A DNA stretch of 64,000 nt from Symbiodinium sp. CCMP2592 (GCA_905221615.1 CAJNDT010001868.1:547501-611500), one strand, 5' to 3'. Positions 31,130-42,309 are shown, counted from the first letter of the stretch. Notes: generated by a model not told the origin, from the letters alone. Made by a program: numbers and translations.

Positions 31130-31440
31130 TCACCAGCACCGTCATCATCCGAATCATCATCATCATCACCATCATCATCATCAACATCATCAACATCATC
31201 ATCATCAAAATCATCACCATCATCATCATTATCTTCACCTTCACCTTCGTCTTCATGTTCATCTTCATCCTCCTCATCATCTCCATCCTCATCGTCATCC
31301 TCATCTTCATATTCATCTTCGTTGTCATCAACTTCTTCATTATTTTCATCATCTTTGTTATCATCTCAATCATCATGATCGTGATCATGATCATGATCAC
31401 GAACCTTTTTCTTCGTTTTCATCCTCATCTTCATCATCGT
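31130..31440 (+). repeat. CAT/ATC trinucleotide tract (intronic)
   Basis: A long run of TCATCATCATCA with TTC/CTC variants, followed by a pyrimidine-rich TTCTTGTTCTGCATCGTCAG that looks like a 3' splice site. Confidence 0.85.
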
Positions 31441-31461
31441 CTTCTTGTTCTGCATCGTCAG

Positions 31462-31628
31462 TGTTAACCTGAGCTACAAACAAACTAAGCATGCGAAGAA
31501 GACGATCCTGTACTTGGAGCAAGGCGACGAGCCCACGGGTGCGTTTGACTGCACCTACACCTACAAGAAGGTCGGTGAGATCTCCATCGACGAGCTGGAA
31601 GGCCGCAACCGAGAGATTCTGATTGTCG
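31462..31628 (+). CDS. Candidate exon, well-supported composition
   Basis: Acceptor CAG ends at 31461 after a pyrimidine-rich tract; donor TCG|GTACTT at 31629. Reads VNLSYKQTKHAKKTILYLEQ, then GDEPTGAFDCTYTYKKVGEI and SIDELEGRNREILIVG. It is beta-strand-like and strongly gene-like. No domain named with confidence. Confidence 0.55.
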
Positions 31629-32600
31629 GTACTTGTATGGTGACACAACACACGAAAGACGAAGCTATCCCGGATCCCAAATTGAAACAGGGCAGCGAAG
31701 AGCTTACCAGCATGGTGGTATCTGGTGCAGTTACTCGTTGCAGTGTGTGAAGATGCCCGCAACCATGAGCCGCAGATAGTTTCGGATAGTTGGAATGCAG
31801 CTCCTCCAGCATCTGTTTAAGTGTTAGCTCGGAATGATGGTGTGCAAACACGCTGCAAGCTGAGTAGCAGAGTGGTTCACAGGGATCCCCAATTTTGGGG
31901 CGCTGATGAAGTCTGGCGGCTACGAGTACAGCCGTGCTTCGGACAAGGTCGGGTGTCCTCGCAATCGATAAGGCTAGTTCCTTTGCAGCTTGCGGAAATT
32001 GTTTGCAGACTTGATTTTGGGACAAAAGAGAGTTCAGGGGTTATTAGGGATCTAGGCGTCAGCAGTTGTGGACAAGTGCCAGCATCGATAAGCTTAGGTT
32101 GTAGGAAGGGGAGCAAACGTTTTTGAGGGACCATCTTGGCTGTGCGCCGTTCAGCACAGGCTCAAATTTTATGACAATGCAAGTGCTCAATTCTTCTATG
32201 AAACTTGATTGCATCTACTATTTCGCAACGTAGCATACAAGGGGAGCATTGCATTATTCACATCGCTTTCCTCGCCCCCCTCAGTCACTTTCGTCAGCTC
32301 TGCTCTCATCTCAAGTTGAGAGCTCAGAACCCGAGATGCACAAACTTTGAGAAGGTTTCCATAAGATTTTAAGGGTGTGTTTTGACATGGATCGTTTTGG
32401 CAGCATGAGTCTTGTTGCAGATTGATCTCATGGCCTCCACCTGGCACATGTTTCCAGACTTTCGCAAAGGTTTCACTCAGGATTCGGTAGTGCAGTTTGG
32501 CGGCGATAGTCCGAGCTTGAAGCCGGAAACTGCGAGCCTGGCCTCGAGCCGACAATCAGAGTGTAGCTCCCCGAGTTTCGGCGAGTGTTTCCTTGGGAGC
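31629..32600. other. Intron-like spacer
   Basis: No supported exon, though 32480-32580 is open in several frames. Confidence 0.3.
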
Positions 32601-32604
32601 CTCA

Positions 32605-32671
32605 GGGGAAAAAGATGCACTTCTGGGACGACAAGAACTCCACGGAGGCCAACCACAGGCCGCCGAGACAG
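32605..32671 (+). CDS. Candidate short exon
   Basis: After the acceptor CCTCAG the frame reads GKKMHFWDDKNSTEANHRPP then RQ. Immediately downstream is a palindromic repeat. Boundaries are approximate. Confidence 0.3.
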
Positions 32672-32708
32672 ACCGTAAAAAGGCGGTACCTTGAATCCTT
32701 GCATGTGG

Positions 32709-32794
32709 GAGTTTCCGAAAATAGGGGACCCTCAGCTAATACCTTAAATAGTAGGATCCTTATTATAAGGACCCCAAAGTGCTGGAAACCTTCG
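32709..32794. mobile_element. Short imperfect palindromic element, family B
   Basis: The left end GTTTCCGAAAATAGGGGACCC pairs imperfectly with the right end GGACCCCAAAGTGCTGGAAAC. The centre reads AGGATCCTTATTATAAGGAC. In frame it gives SENRGP...NSRILIIRTP. Related sequence occurs around 54266-54340 and, inverted, 61755-61830. Confidence 0.55.
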
Positions 32795-33262
32795 AGACCC
32801 CCAAAAGCCCGCCAGCGTTGGACATCGGGCTTGGCACCCTATTTTTGTGCTCGCGGGCGGAGGGCGGAGGTTTGAAACTTCGGGGTGAAGCGACTGCTGC
32901 TACTGTTGGTGGGATGTCTCTTGTTTTTTTGTTTCCGGTCGATAGCTTGAAGGTTGCAATATCGTTACTTGCCATTGTTGCGGTTCATACGACTAGTACA
33001 CGACATCGTGTTCTTGTGGCGGCTACCTGTTGAGCTGAATGAATTGACTTCTCCTGCTTGTTTTTGCAACTCGTGACTAGGATCTGTCTTCATCGCGTAG
33101 AGCCTCATAATCTGTTCGTTGTAGTGCTGTATTGTTTCATGCTGTACTGCTTTCCTTGAAATGCAGTTGGCACTGTCGTGCAACTACGAGTGGGGCTTGC
33201 GCTGTTCTCACTACTATTGATATGGTCAGCATTCAGGGCTTTTAAGGTTTTCACTCTGTCAG

Positions 33263-33416
33263 AACGGCGAGGCGCATCAACCGAGTACTCGACAAGTTTA
33301 ACGAGAAGTATCCCGACCAGCCTTACCTGGAGGATCCGCCGCTTGGTCTTATTGGAGACGGAAGGGGTGCCCCAGAAATTAACGTGAAGCAGCAACAGCA
33401 GACATTTTACAGCTAA
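33263..33416 (+). CDS. Candidate exon after a strong 3' splice site
   Basis: The acceptor TTTTCACTCTGTCAG ends at 33262. Reads RRINRVLDKFNEKYPDQPYL, then EDPPLGLIGDGRGAPEINV and KQQQQTFYS, stop TAA at 33414-33416. The true exon may end before the stop. Charged, Pro/Gly-turn-rich composition is strongly coding-like. No family named. Confidence 0.5.
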
Positions 33417-33565
33417 ACCTTTCTGGGTATCGGGCCCTGGCGTTTGGGTGAGCTTCGACCATTGCACTGACAGCGACAACAACTGGTAAAGAATGGTAAT
33501 TCAGCTTTCTTTGCGCAGGAGGGTTCTTGTCCAACGGATGTATCGATAGGTAGTTGTACCATGTT

Positions 33566-33632
33566 TGCAAAAGTGCAAGCACCGAAGGGTCTGTGACTTC
33601 GACGTCAACAAGTTCTATCCCGACTTCCCGAA
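33566..33632 (+). CDS. Candidate short exon
   Basis: Reads CDFDVNKFYPDFPKG, ending near AAGG|GTAACC. The minus strand is also open here for 188 codons (33379-33945) with reasonable composition, so strand is uncertain. Confidence 0.3.
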
Positions 33633-33648
33633 GGGTAACCTGGCCTGA

Positions 33649-34395
33649 GCCCGGCAAAGCAACAAGGCACTGCAGTGCGCAGTCGAAGTTGCTTACCAAG
33701 GGGTACCTTGGCTGTGCCTTGCGAATGCAAGGGCCAAGCATCCCGGAAGTGTTTGAGCCTCTTCTGTGGAGTCCAGGTTCTGTTGCTAGTCGTAGCATTC
33801 TCAGTACGTATTCATAAACTGGGTCACTACTGACTTCTGAATCATGACTCCGGTCATTGAGCAACTCTGTTCTTGTTTTTGACGTGATCCCACCCCGCGA
33901 AGCCCGATAGAAATTTTGTTTGTTATCGTACATCTTGCGTCTCACTCAGCCAAATCCGAGTGTAATCCCAGCTCCTCGAGGAAGAGAACTACCGGTCAAT
34001 AATTGTCGCAACGCAATCCAGGCCGAAGCCTGGATTCGACAGAGAAGGTAACCGAATAGAGGAGCTTTCCAAAGTGACAGCCCCTCTCTGCTGAGCCCTA
34101 GTAGCATGGTGGGTTTTCTGCACGAGTGCCCTGCTTTGAGCCGGGTGAGAGAGCTTCCCGTGCCCAGACTTACCGGCCATGCGATGTGATGGCTTTCTCT
34201 TTGCGTGGCACGTTAAACCGCACAAGAAGTCATAGTGAAGTGGGTTGTATTTATTGCGAGTATTGTTACTTTAGGTTATATACGGTCTTACTAGCATATG
34301 CATATGTCAAACCACCTTTTCTTGCTTTTAGCCCCCAAACGAACATCTGCCAGTCCTTAGCTTCAGCCTCAAGGAAGTCGATGAAGCACCTGACT
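33649..34395. other. Intron-like spacer
   Basis: No supported plus-strand exon. The antisense ORF noted for 33379-33945 overlaps the first part. Confidence 0.3.
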
Positions 34396-34396
34396 T

Positions 34397-34537
34397 GATG
34401 TGCCCTCATGGCATGCCACCGTTGCTAGAGACATCGCTGAAGCAGCGATGCAGTCGCTTCCCGAAGGAGTGGCAAAAAGAGAGCTCTGGATTGCTGAAGC
34501 CATTCAGGTCGCCAAGAAGGAGACCTCCCACCCCTAA
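34397..34537 (+). CDS. Candidate exon, helical
   Basis: Reads DVPSWHATVARDIAEAAMQS, then LPEGVAKRELWIAEAIQVAK and KETSHP, stop TAA at 34535-34537. The amphipathic-helix composition is good. A second frame over the same DNA (34395-34697) is open longer but more irregular. Confidence 0.4.
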   Translation, partial: DVPSWHATVARDIAEAAMQSLPEGVAKRELWIAEAIQVAKKETSHP

Positions 34538-34729
34538 AGCCTCAAAAGCCCCTTTGAACGCAAGAGAAGTGCAGTTCAAGCTTGGGGATGTCGGGCTGTT
34601 GAATTTCGGGGACCCGGAGACGGCATGGAGACCCTGGAAGGGATATGGCCAGCTATTGCCGGCTATGGCCAGCTGTCCTGATTATTATTCCTGCTAGTGG
34701 TGCGGTGATGCTCCTGCTGCTGCTGCTGT

Positions 34730-34915
34730 TACCACGTCCATCGCCACTACCACGACCACGACCGCGACCATGACCGCGACCGCGACCGCGACCGCGACCA
34801 CGACCACGACCAGTACCACTACCACTACCACCACTACTGCCACTACTGCCACTACTGCCCCTGCTGCCACTCCTACCACTCCTACTCCTACTCCTACGCC
34901 TCCTACTATCATGGT
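34730..34915 (+). repeat. CTG/ACC/GCGACC trinucleotide tract
   Basis: ACCACGACCACGACC and GCGACCGCGACC runs followed by ACTGCC and CCTACTCCTAC variants. Confidence 0.85.
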
Positions 34916-35379
34916 AATGAGAGTATTGCTGTTGCTGTTGATTTCTATAATTACCAGCTTGTTGCTAGCACCGCTATTGCTGAAGGCCTTCTCCATCATT
35001 TCACCATTTCCCATTTCTCCATCCACAGCCACCAGAGCCAGCACAGGATGAATAGACATCAGTTGCATGCGTGATACTATTCGATCACGGACCTCGACGG
35101 CATTGAGAGCCACAGTTACGTTTGCTGCGCTTGCCGGCTTTCAGATCCCTGAGGTGTGTTACCACCAGGCTTAGGGTTTTTGAGGCTTCAGGTCATATTC
35201 TGCACCGAGAGCCGGAAACCCTTACAGCCCTTAACCAGGCCAGATCCTCAGATCTGGCCCTGGCCAGGGGTGCCCGCTCTCCCCGTCGCTGCTGCTTCAT
35301 TGGCCTGGGGCCGACATGGAGTTGCAGACAGTCTGCTGTTACTATTACTTGTAGTCAGTCCTTCTTTTGCGGGTCCCTT

Positions 35380-35416
35380 GTCTTCTTGTACTGGTACTGG
35401 TACTGGTACTGCTACG

Positions 35417-35447
<31 letters not shown>

Positions 35448-35530
35448 CTACTACTACTCCTCACTACTACCACTACTGCTGCTACTGCTGCTACTGCTGC
35501 TACTGCTGCTACTGCCACTACTACGAACTT
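35380..35530 (+). repeat. TAC/TGC trinucleotide tract
   Basis: TACTGGTACTGGTACTGG followed by CTACTACGACGAC and TACTGCTGCTACTGC units. Confidence 0.85.
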
Positions 35531-37460
35531 ACTACACTGGATTTTGTTATTACTCCAACAGCGATGACAACTTTTCTAATTCCCCTGCAACGCGACAGTG
35601 TCTCGAGGCTTCTGTCGCGGATGATTTTCATCGGGTTGCCGATGGTCCTGCTTTCGCTGCAGGCGGTCCGGGAGATTGGGTATTCTGGGCTTGTTGCTTT
35701 CGGGGTTTGGTCTTTTTGGTTCTGCGTTTTGCATCTGGCTACCACTGGGGAGTCCTGGTCAAAAGCCTGAAAAGAGATCCTACATTCCATAAAACGTTCA
35801 GCCTTCCTGAGTGCTCCCTGAAGCGCCTAGCTCCGGTGAACCCCTGAACTCCCAAGCGGGTTTAATAGGCCCTGAACAATCATACTCTCGAAGCTGGGCC
35901 CAGATGGACCTGTGTTTGCCGAAGATCCCGTCGAGCGGCGTGGTCGGGCTCTTCGTCTGCGGAGGCGGCACTACGTGAAGTGGTTTCAGCGTGGGCCTGG
36001 TCTGGATTGCTTGCGTCCAGATTCCGAAGGCTTAGATCCGCAATTGTCAAACGGCTTTGAGATGAGATGGTGCTCGGAATGCTTGCTTCAGTGGAAGGTG
36101 TCATCCTCATTAGCATCAAGTTCTGCGCGATGTGTGCGTGCCTGGCCAGCCAGAAGCTGCATCAGGCGAGGGAAGGGGCTCAGGCCAGCCATGTTTCAGG
36201 AGTACATGCCCCGCTGCACGCTAAATGCCCTGCACTGAACAAGCACAATCACAACCACCTGGCCCCACTGGTCAGGTTCTGTGAGTTTCTGTGCCAGGCT
36301 CTTGTCCTGGCTGTGCTCCTCTCTGCCGACTGGATTGGCACCCTGCACCTTGACCGCCCTTGACTTGCAGATCTTGAATAGAAATATCAACTACTCACCT
36401 GGCCTCCGACCTACTCACTTACTCCCTATAGGATGCCGGCGACGAGGATTGCTAGTGGGAGAGAGGATACACTCTTGTTTCCTGCTTCTAGCCAGTCGCA
36501 AGGGCTTCGAAGCCGAGGCACGTGATGAATCTGGTCACCGACACCTTTAAGGCATCGGTGCAGGGTTGAAGGGCCTTCCTTCCTCCTGCAACCAAGCACA
36601 CAGTTTTGGACGGCCTGTGCTTTCGCAACTCTTTCTCTGAGGACAGCGTGCTGCTGTACCTTCTCTTCGTCTCAGGTCTCGGAGCCCGGAATGTACGGAT
36701 GCGGTTCGGGATTTGCCGGTACGTGCCCTGTGGAGACTAGTGACGGTGGCCTCATAAGTTAATACGGGAGGTGCTGGTGTCTTGCGCCGCAAGCAAGGAG
36801 GTGCTCTAGGAGTCACGTAAGTGTGACGTGCGGCCGATCAAACCTACCTCAAAGCTGAAAACCCTGAGCCGGTGAGCCCAAACCATGGATGTGTTGACGG
36901 AGGTGTGGTGCTGCTCCGGAGCGTTCTTTTGAGGCCAAGCCATTCCTTTTCGTTAGCAGAAGACACGCGTCGGTACGAAAGCCTCGAGTCTTTGGCCTGG
37001 TATTTCATCAGTTCTCCCGCATAGCTTGCTAGTGGCTCCAGACCAAGAGCGACAAAACGACATCTTCACACCGTCGTTTGATCCTTTGGCAGGCTGCACC
37101 TCCGCTCACGGTGGCAGAGGGCCTTGGCACAGCGCCGGGCGAGGCCTGTGGTGTGGAATGATCCAAGTCTATCATCTGATGATGCTTCCCCAAGAGCTTT
37201 GTAAAGCCGCTCAGCCCCTTTGAGCCCGCGGCACAGGAACATTGGGGCCGACCTCGGCTCCTCCATCAATCAAGGGCCCTGAGCTTGTATGTCGGCAGAG
37301 GAGTCGTAGAATCGTAGAAGAAGAAGCACAGGCAGAAAACAAAACAGTCATGGCTGTGGCCGCCGTCGCTGTCGTCCTAATGGTGGTAGCGGCAGCATGT
37401 TGCTGTTCTTGATTCTACTGATGTTGGCCTTTGCTGTTTTCCGTTGTGCTATGCTGATTC
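35531..37460. other. Long region without a supported gene
   Basis: Several moderate ORFs (for example 36067-36363 with GVILISIKFCAMCACLAS) lack splice or composition support. Confidence 0.3.
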
Positions 37461-37560
37461 TGTTGACTGTCAATCATTCTTGTTGCTGCTGCAGCTGCTG
37501 CTGCTGCCGCTGTTTGTGATGCTGCTGCTGGTGATGCTGCTGCTGCTGTTGTTGTTGTCG
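37460..37560 (+). repeat. CTG/TGT trinucleotide tract
   Basis: GCTGCTGCTGCTG and GTTGTTGTTG runs. Confidence 0.85.
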
Positions 37561-38788
37561 TCAGTATTTTATCAGCTCTAGAATCTTGAGCAGTTGATGT
37601 TCACATACCCACTTTAATCCTCCGGTCTGGGCGTTTCCAGGTGCTGCAAGCAGAGAACTTGTGTTTGATTGGTAAGCCTGGTAGAACGCAAACAATTTCG
37701 CGGGGGTGAGGCATGCTGAGGCTCGTCTCTGCGGGGTCTCGGAGGCTCCATGCAATAAAGGTTCTGGGGCGAGTTTCAAGAAGGTTGACAGGGCTCAGCC
37801 TGAGCATGGTCTGTTTCGGAGCGGCAAAGTCAACGCCCAGAACATGGTTTGTTGCTTCGAGCTGTCCCATGTTCAGTTTGGCTATACTACAAGAAAACGG
37901 ATCATGTGAGAGTAGAGCTTCGATGCTTAGATGGGCCGGCCCAGATTGCAGAGATGCAGTGGACTCGAATGTCCTGTTTTGCTGAGGGAGAGCCTGTCGT
38001 CGGACAGCGACAACGAGCAGGGGTCGGGCACCCAAGCTTCGTGGACTGTGACTGTGCTCTTCTGGCTTCTTCTGCCCACGTTTCTCCAAAGATCCGCCAT
38101 TCAAGCACATTGCAAGTGTGTTTCTCTGGTTCCGCCGGATCAACAGGCCTGGCAGCCTGCCGGAGTCGTTTCACGAGGCTCGACTCCCGCTGTGATGAGA
38201 AGGAGCACGAGACGCTGCACGAAAGACAGCCATGACAAGAACAGTTCCTTGTAATGTACAACTTGCAATCAAACGTCACCCTCACCCGGCCTTGCCGCCT
38301 TGCGCCGAAACCACGTCACCATGGCCGGAGCCCTGTTCAGGCGCTGCTGGTTCTCTTGGGATTCAGCCTGGGCACCCAGGCGCAGAACTCCCGGAGGCCT
38401 CGAGGGGTCTCGCAGACGGCGGCAGTCGGGCTTCATCAGCTTCTCTACCTTAGGTCGAACGAGGTGGTGGAGTGTTGTCTGGCTTGGTTTAGGGCGGTTT
38501 CCGGAAACCCCTGAACAACTGAGCTTCGTATTGGCCGCATTTCCTGTCCTTCTGTGTCTCTGCACTGCAGCAGGCAATTCCTGTGTGGTGTACGGCTGGC
38601 CCAGGGACCCAGGTGAGTTGAGGTGACGTTTGCTGGCGGAAGCCTGGAGTTATCGTTGTAACTTTTGCCGTAGAGCCCGGAGCTAGATCGGCCGCTGTAA
38701 AGGGCGTCGCCACGACTGCCGATGTGGTGCTCAAGCATTCAATCCTCCAAATGTCATCTTTTGTGGCTGAGATTCTGAAGATTGAGTT
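37561..38788. other. Region with open frames but no firm exon
   Basis: 37849-38235 is open on + (DHVRVELRCLDGPAQIAEMQ early in the frame), and minus-strand frames overlap it. I cannot decide on a gene. Confidence 0.25.
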
Positions 38789-38937
38789 AAGTGTTCAGGG
38801 ATCGGGTCATGGCCAAGTCGTGTCGAGGCCCAGCCACCACCGGCGCCACCGGCGGCAGCTGCGACTGCACAAGCCTCTCCTGGCATCGTCATGCCCACGA
38901 ACGGTGGTCTGGGCGAGGATTCAGGCACCTTCGGGGT
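38789..38937 (+). CDS. Candidate Pro/Ala-rich exon
   Basis: Frame reads SRVEAQPPPAPPAAAATAQA then SPGIVMPTNGGLGEDSGTFG, a typical disordered linker followed by a polar turn. Exact boundaries unknown. Confidence 0.3.
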
Positions 38938-38950
38938 GCACTGAAGTTGT

Positions 38951-39079
38951 CAGAACCCAAAGACTTTCATCAACAAGCACCCAGAGCAGTATGAGAGCCC
39001 TGGAGTTCTAGCGACGACAGTACGTAGACATGCTACTCCATCCTCCAAGCCTGCAAAAAGCAACTCTTTTTTCTGAAAG
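38951..39079 (+). CDS. Candidate exon
   Basis: Reads QNPKTFINKHPEQYESPGVL, then ATTVRRHATPSSKPAKSNS. The first half is clearly gene-like; the second half may be intron. No named domain. Confidence 0.3.
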
Positions 39080-39237
39080 CTTGCAGCAAAATGGATATGA
39101 CAGAGTATGAAAGAGTAAACTGAAGAAGCAAACAGCAAGGAACGGAGACTCTCGGCTTCAAGCGAAGCCGGACTGAGTCGCTCAACCGGCTCGAATGCTT
39201 CGGCCCCTCACATAGTTAACTGCGTCCTTGTTTCAGA

Positions 39238-39280
39238 CAGCCATCGACGACTTTTTGCTTTTTTCGGCGGCGGAGGCGAG
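39238..39280 (+). CDS. Candidate very short exon
   Basis: Between TTTCAG and GAG|GCGAGT the frame reads TAIDDFLLFSAAE. It is short, so weak. Confidence 0.22.
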
Positions 39281-39499
39281 TAGAAGAAATGTGGATACCG
39301 AAACCCTTTCGAAGGCAAGCGCAGCGTTTGGGAGACCAGTCAGGGCTGAGAAAATACTCTGGCGTGCCTCTGGCCGTCTCCGTTTCCTTCGTACTCATAC
39401 CGTGCTAAAACACGCACATGAACGGAGCGATGACATGCGAGCTCTAGGATTTCAAGCGGCCCTTCTGAGCTATGCTACATGTTTGCTACACACAGCTGT

Positions 39500-39600
39500 A
39501 TCATATTATCTCTTATGATGTGTTATGTTATGCTATGTTATGATATATCATGTGCATCATATCATGTCATGTCATATTTTCATATCATATCATATTGCAC
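39500..39600 (+). repeat. TATGT/ATCAT tract
   Basis: Alternating TTATGTTATGCTATG and CATATCATATCAT words. Confidence 0.8.
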
Positions 39601-39655
39601 GATGCTCTGCCCTTCGCAGGCGTGACTCCGTCGCTCCCGCTGCCCGGCGCTTGGG

Positions 39656-39780
39656 GTGGCAGAGCTGGCAGAAGTGTTTGAGGCAGTTGAAGGTGTCAGG
39701 ATGTCAGTTCAGCCAGTTTCTCGAAACCAGTGGATGGTTGTTGTTATACACGAGGCACGAGAGCCAAAAAAGGTGGCAAC
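39656..39780 (+). CDS. Candidate exon
   Basis: Reads LAEVFEAVEGVRMSVQPVSR then NQWMVVVIHEAREPKK before entering a CAT-repeat tract. Moderately gene-like. Confidence 0.28.
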
Positions 39781-40415
39781 TCAAAAACAAGACAGCAAGC
39801 ACATCCGCAGGACACGAGTACGTAAGCGAGACATCAAACTCGAAGTCGTCCACCTCCTACGTGTCCTCTTTCCTGTTATAGTCGTCCTGCTGCTCCTCGT
39901 CGTCAACAGTTTCATCAGCCTTATCATCACCACGACCACCTTCATCATCACCATCACAGTCGCCATCACCCGGTCCATGCGAACCCGAAAGTACGAGCAG
40001 TCTAGCTGCAGGCCTCAGGGGGCTGCGCCGGCGGCAGGCGGGGTCCGAAGCGGCATCTCTTGCTTTGGTCGTTTTGGGATGTAGGGTCGGTTGCATCCTC
40101 TCCAACCAGGGAAACACGTCACCAGGACGACGAGAGCACGAAATAGACTGGCCGGAACGTCGAATGAGGGTGCAGCTGTGTGATTTTACCCGTAGGGCCG
40201 TAGTTAACCGAGGTCCTTCTAGGCCAACAGTTGGTTCCTTCACACTGCTGTGAAGGCGCCGAAGGCCCCGGGCTCACGCCACTGGAAATCTCGTGCCCCA
40301 TCGGGAAAGGATGCTTCTGGGAATGTCATGCTGATTGAGTTGTGCCGAATTGCAGCTGGAAGCCGGTCACAGAACTTGCCCACCAAACATGCCAGAACTG
40401 CACGCCTTGTCACAG

Positions 40416-40446
40416 GTACGATGAGCGAGTTTGCGTTGTGTGTCAG
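40416..40446 (+). CDS. Candidate RING finger first Cys pair exon
   Basis: After acceptor CACAG the frame reads YDERVCVVCQ, ending CAG|GCATGC, a possible GC donor. The C-x2-C is the expected start of a RING finger whose later parts lie at 41698 and 42152 on the same strand. The frame is open upstream to 40339 (ELAHQTCQNCTPCH), so the exon may be longer. An extra exon would be needed to supply normal spacing to the next Cys. Confidence 0.4.
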
Positions 40447-40929
40447 GCATGCATCTTCTGAGCGACATGCACGCTTGCAGCAGATATTTTGCCAATCATA
40501 GCAGGAATCGTTTCAGCCCTCTTGGCTTCTCCCTTGTCGCCCCCTGCTCCTGGCCGTTCTCGGTGATAGTGTCGCTGTTGCTCCACTCTTTGAGCAGCTG
40601 TGCCTGTTAAGGGCGTTGTTGTTCTCCCTTCTTGCTTTGGCAAGTGACAGTGTGCTCCCTCCGAAACCAAAGTCCACCTGTCAAGTTCCTTCTCATGACT
40701 GTAGGCCCGTAGACAGATGCAGTCCTTAACCGGGCACGCCGGCCAGGACGAGATTAAACCGGGAGATCGTGTGAGGCGCCAGCGCGGGAGTATCATGCAG
40801 CAATAGCAAATACCAGAACGCTAATCAGCACGGCAGCAACGGTAAGCATCACAAGCCGTCAGCCCGGCTCCAAGTTCCAAACGTTCCACCTTACCAATCA
40901 ACTAAGAGTGATGCTGTGTTTTTTTTTTC

Positions 40930-41165
40930 GGGCCTCCCAGTCCCGATCTGGCCGTGGCAATAGCGGTAGCAGTAGCAGTAGTAGCAGCAGCAGTAGTAGT
41001 AGGAGGAGGAGGAGGACCAGGAGTTGGAGTAGGGGCAGTAGCAGGTTCAGGAGTAGTAGTAAGGGCAGAAGCAGAAGCTGTGGCAGTGGCAGTAGCAGTG
41101 GCTGCGGCAACAGCAGCAGCAACAGCAGGGTCAACAGCAGCAGCATCAGTTGTTGCCACTAGTTG
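40930..41165 (+). repeat. GCAGTA/GGA repeat tract
   Basis: AGTAGCAGTAGCAG and GGAGGAGGAGGA runs. It is the reverse-complement orientation of the TAC/TGC tracts elsewhere in the window. Confidence 0.85.
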
Positions 41166-41469
41166 CAGCAGTATTGGACGGAGCCGCGTAGCTTGCATCG
41201 AAGTAGTGTTCGCAAGACTAAACGAAGCATGCAGAGACGACTACAGTGGCGAAAGCAGTGGTAGCAACGACGCGGCGCTTACGGTGCTTGTGTGAATGTC
41301 ATGGCAATGTTTCTGCAAGTTCCTCACACTGGTAGCAGGGATTTCGTGATAATCTGATTGTAGCTTGAAAGATCCTCAATACCCGTGGCTGCACCAGAAG
41401 CATACGGCTCGCAATCGAGCTAGCCACTACCACCATAGCCTCAGAATCGCCATCGCGATTGCACCATAG

Positions 41470-41565
41470 CCGGGATCACCATCATCACCACCACTGCCAC
41501 CGCCACCGCCATCCCCATTACCATGATTACCATCATCATCATCATCATCATCATTATTATCGTCT
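41470..41565 (+). repeat. CAC/CAT tract
   Basis: ATCACCATCATCACCACCACTGCC to CATCATCATCATCAT. Confidence 0.85.
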
Positions 41566-41697
41566 TTGCACTCTCTCCGTCATCATAGCCGCCACTCAGT
41601 CTTCGTCATCATGTTTATCACGTCGTCTACTGCCGACCTACTTATGGACGACTGCGAGAGTCCTCTCCTCGCAACAGTCTTGACGCTTCTGTCCGAG

Positions 41698-41767
41698 GCC
41701 GCTGCCGAAGTGCAACCACGTCTTCCACGCGGCCTGCCTGGAGCACTGGGCACGTACCATGAGGGAG
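41698..41767 (+). CDS. RING-H2 finger, central exon
   Basis: Acceptor TTCTGTCCGAG ends at 41697. An in-frame TGA at 41681-41683 rules out an earlier start. Reads PLPKCNHVFHAACLEHWART then MRE, matching the RING-H2 core C-x-H-x2-F-H-x2-C-L-x2-W. It ends GAG|GCTTGC, a GC donor, in phase 0. Joined to the exon at 42152 it continues ATRCPTCRRP, the last Cys pair at normal spacing. RING-H2 proteins are E3 ubiquitin ligases that bind E2 through this fold. Confidence 0.72.
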
Positions 41768-42151
41768 GCTTGCGTGCCTGGGCCGTGGGATCTGAAAAGC
41801 CCAAAGTCCTTTGCGTCTTGTTTTTCTCAGACCCTGCACCGAAGCCGGGCAGAACCGAAACCGCCCACAGTCTGGATCAGGCTTCTGCAAGAGTTGTAGA
41901 ATCCAAAGCCCTGAAGGCATAGCCTTTCACAGGCAACTCAGATGCAAAGTCTTCTTGAACAGTAGCCACTCGACTTTCCCACACTGGTGGCGACTGTCAC
42001 TGGCAGCGTGGAAATGTGGAAATACCCATAAATACCCCAAACCCGGTGCGGCCAAAGCAGAATCCTTCTTTCAACATGATGATCATTGTCAGTCTTCGTG
42101 CTTCTGAGCTGTACATTCTCGGACACTCCCAGAAGCAAGATCCCTACGGAG
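41768..42151 (+). other. Inferred GC-AG intron splitting the RING-H2 finger
   Basis: Begins GCTTGC and ends CTACGGAG. Removing it keeps the frame and restores correct spacing (13 residues) between the HAAC cysteine and the CPTC pair. Confidence 0.6.
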
Positions 42152-42232
42152 GCCACGCGCTGTCCAACGTGCCGGCGCCCGGCCCTGGCGCGGAAGGAGG
42201 GCCAGGCACTCTACGCGAAAGAGCTTGGAATG
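42152..42232 (+). CDS. RING-H2 finger, C-terminal exon
   Basis: Begins ATRCPTCRRPALARKEGQAL then YAKELGM, ending ATG|GTACTT. CPTCRRP is the classical last Cys pair of a RING finger. The following basic helix is common in RING proteins. The frame remains open past the donor to 42310 but loses coding character. Confidence 0.68.
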
Positions 42233-42309
42233 GTACTTAATGTAGGAGCCCGGGTGTTTGAACACATTATTGCTTGGGGTCCTCAATGCCTTGATAGCAC
42301 ACGCGCATA

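Noticed and set aside
31038-31400. Minus-strand Met/Ile-rich ORF
   Set aside because: Direct translation of the CAT/ATG triplet tract.
33379-33945. 188 aa minus-strand ORF as a real gene
   Set aside because: It overlaps a plus-strand exon candidate with a better splice context; composition alone could not decide, so it is not annotated as a gene.
35122-35847. 241 aa ORF with Tyr-rich centre
   Set aside because: The middle is a TAC/TGC array and the flanks change character in every frame; looks like chance readthrough.
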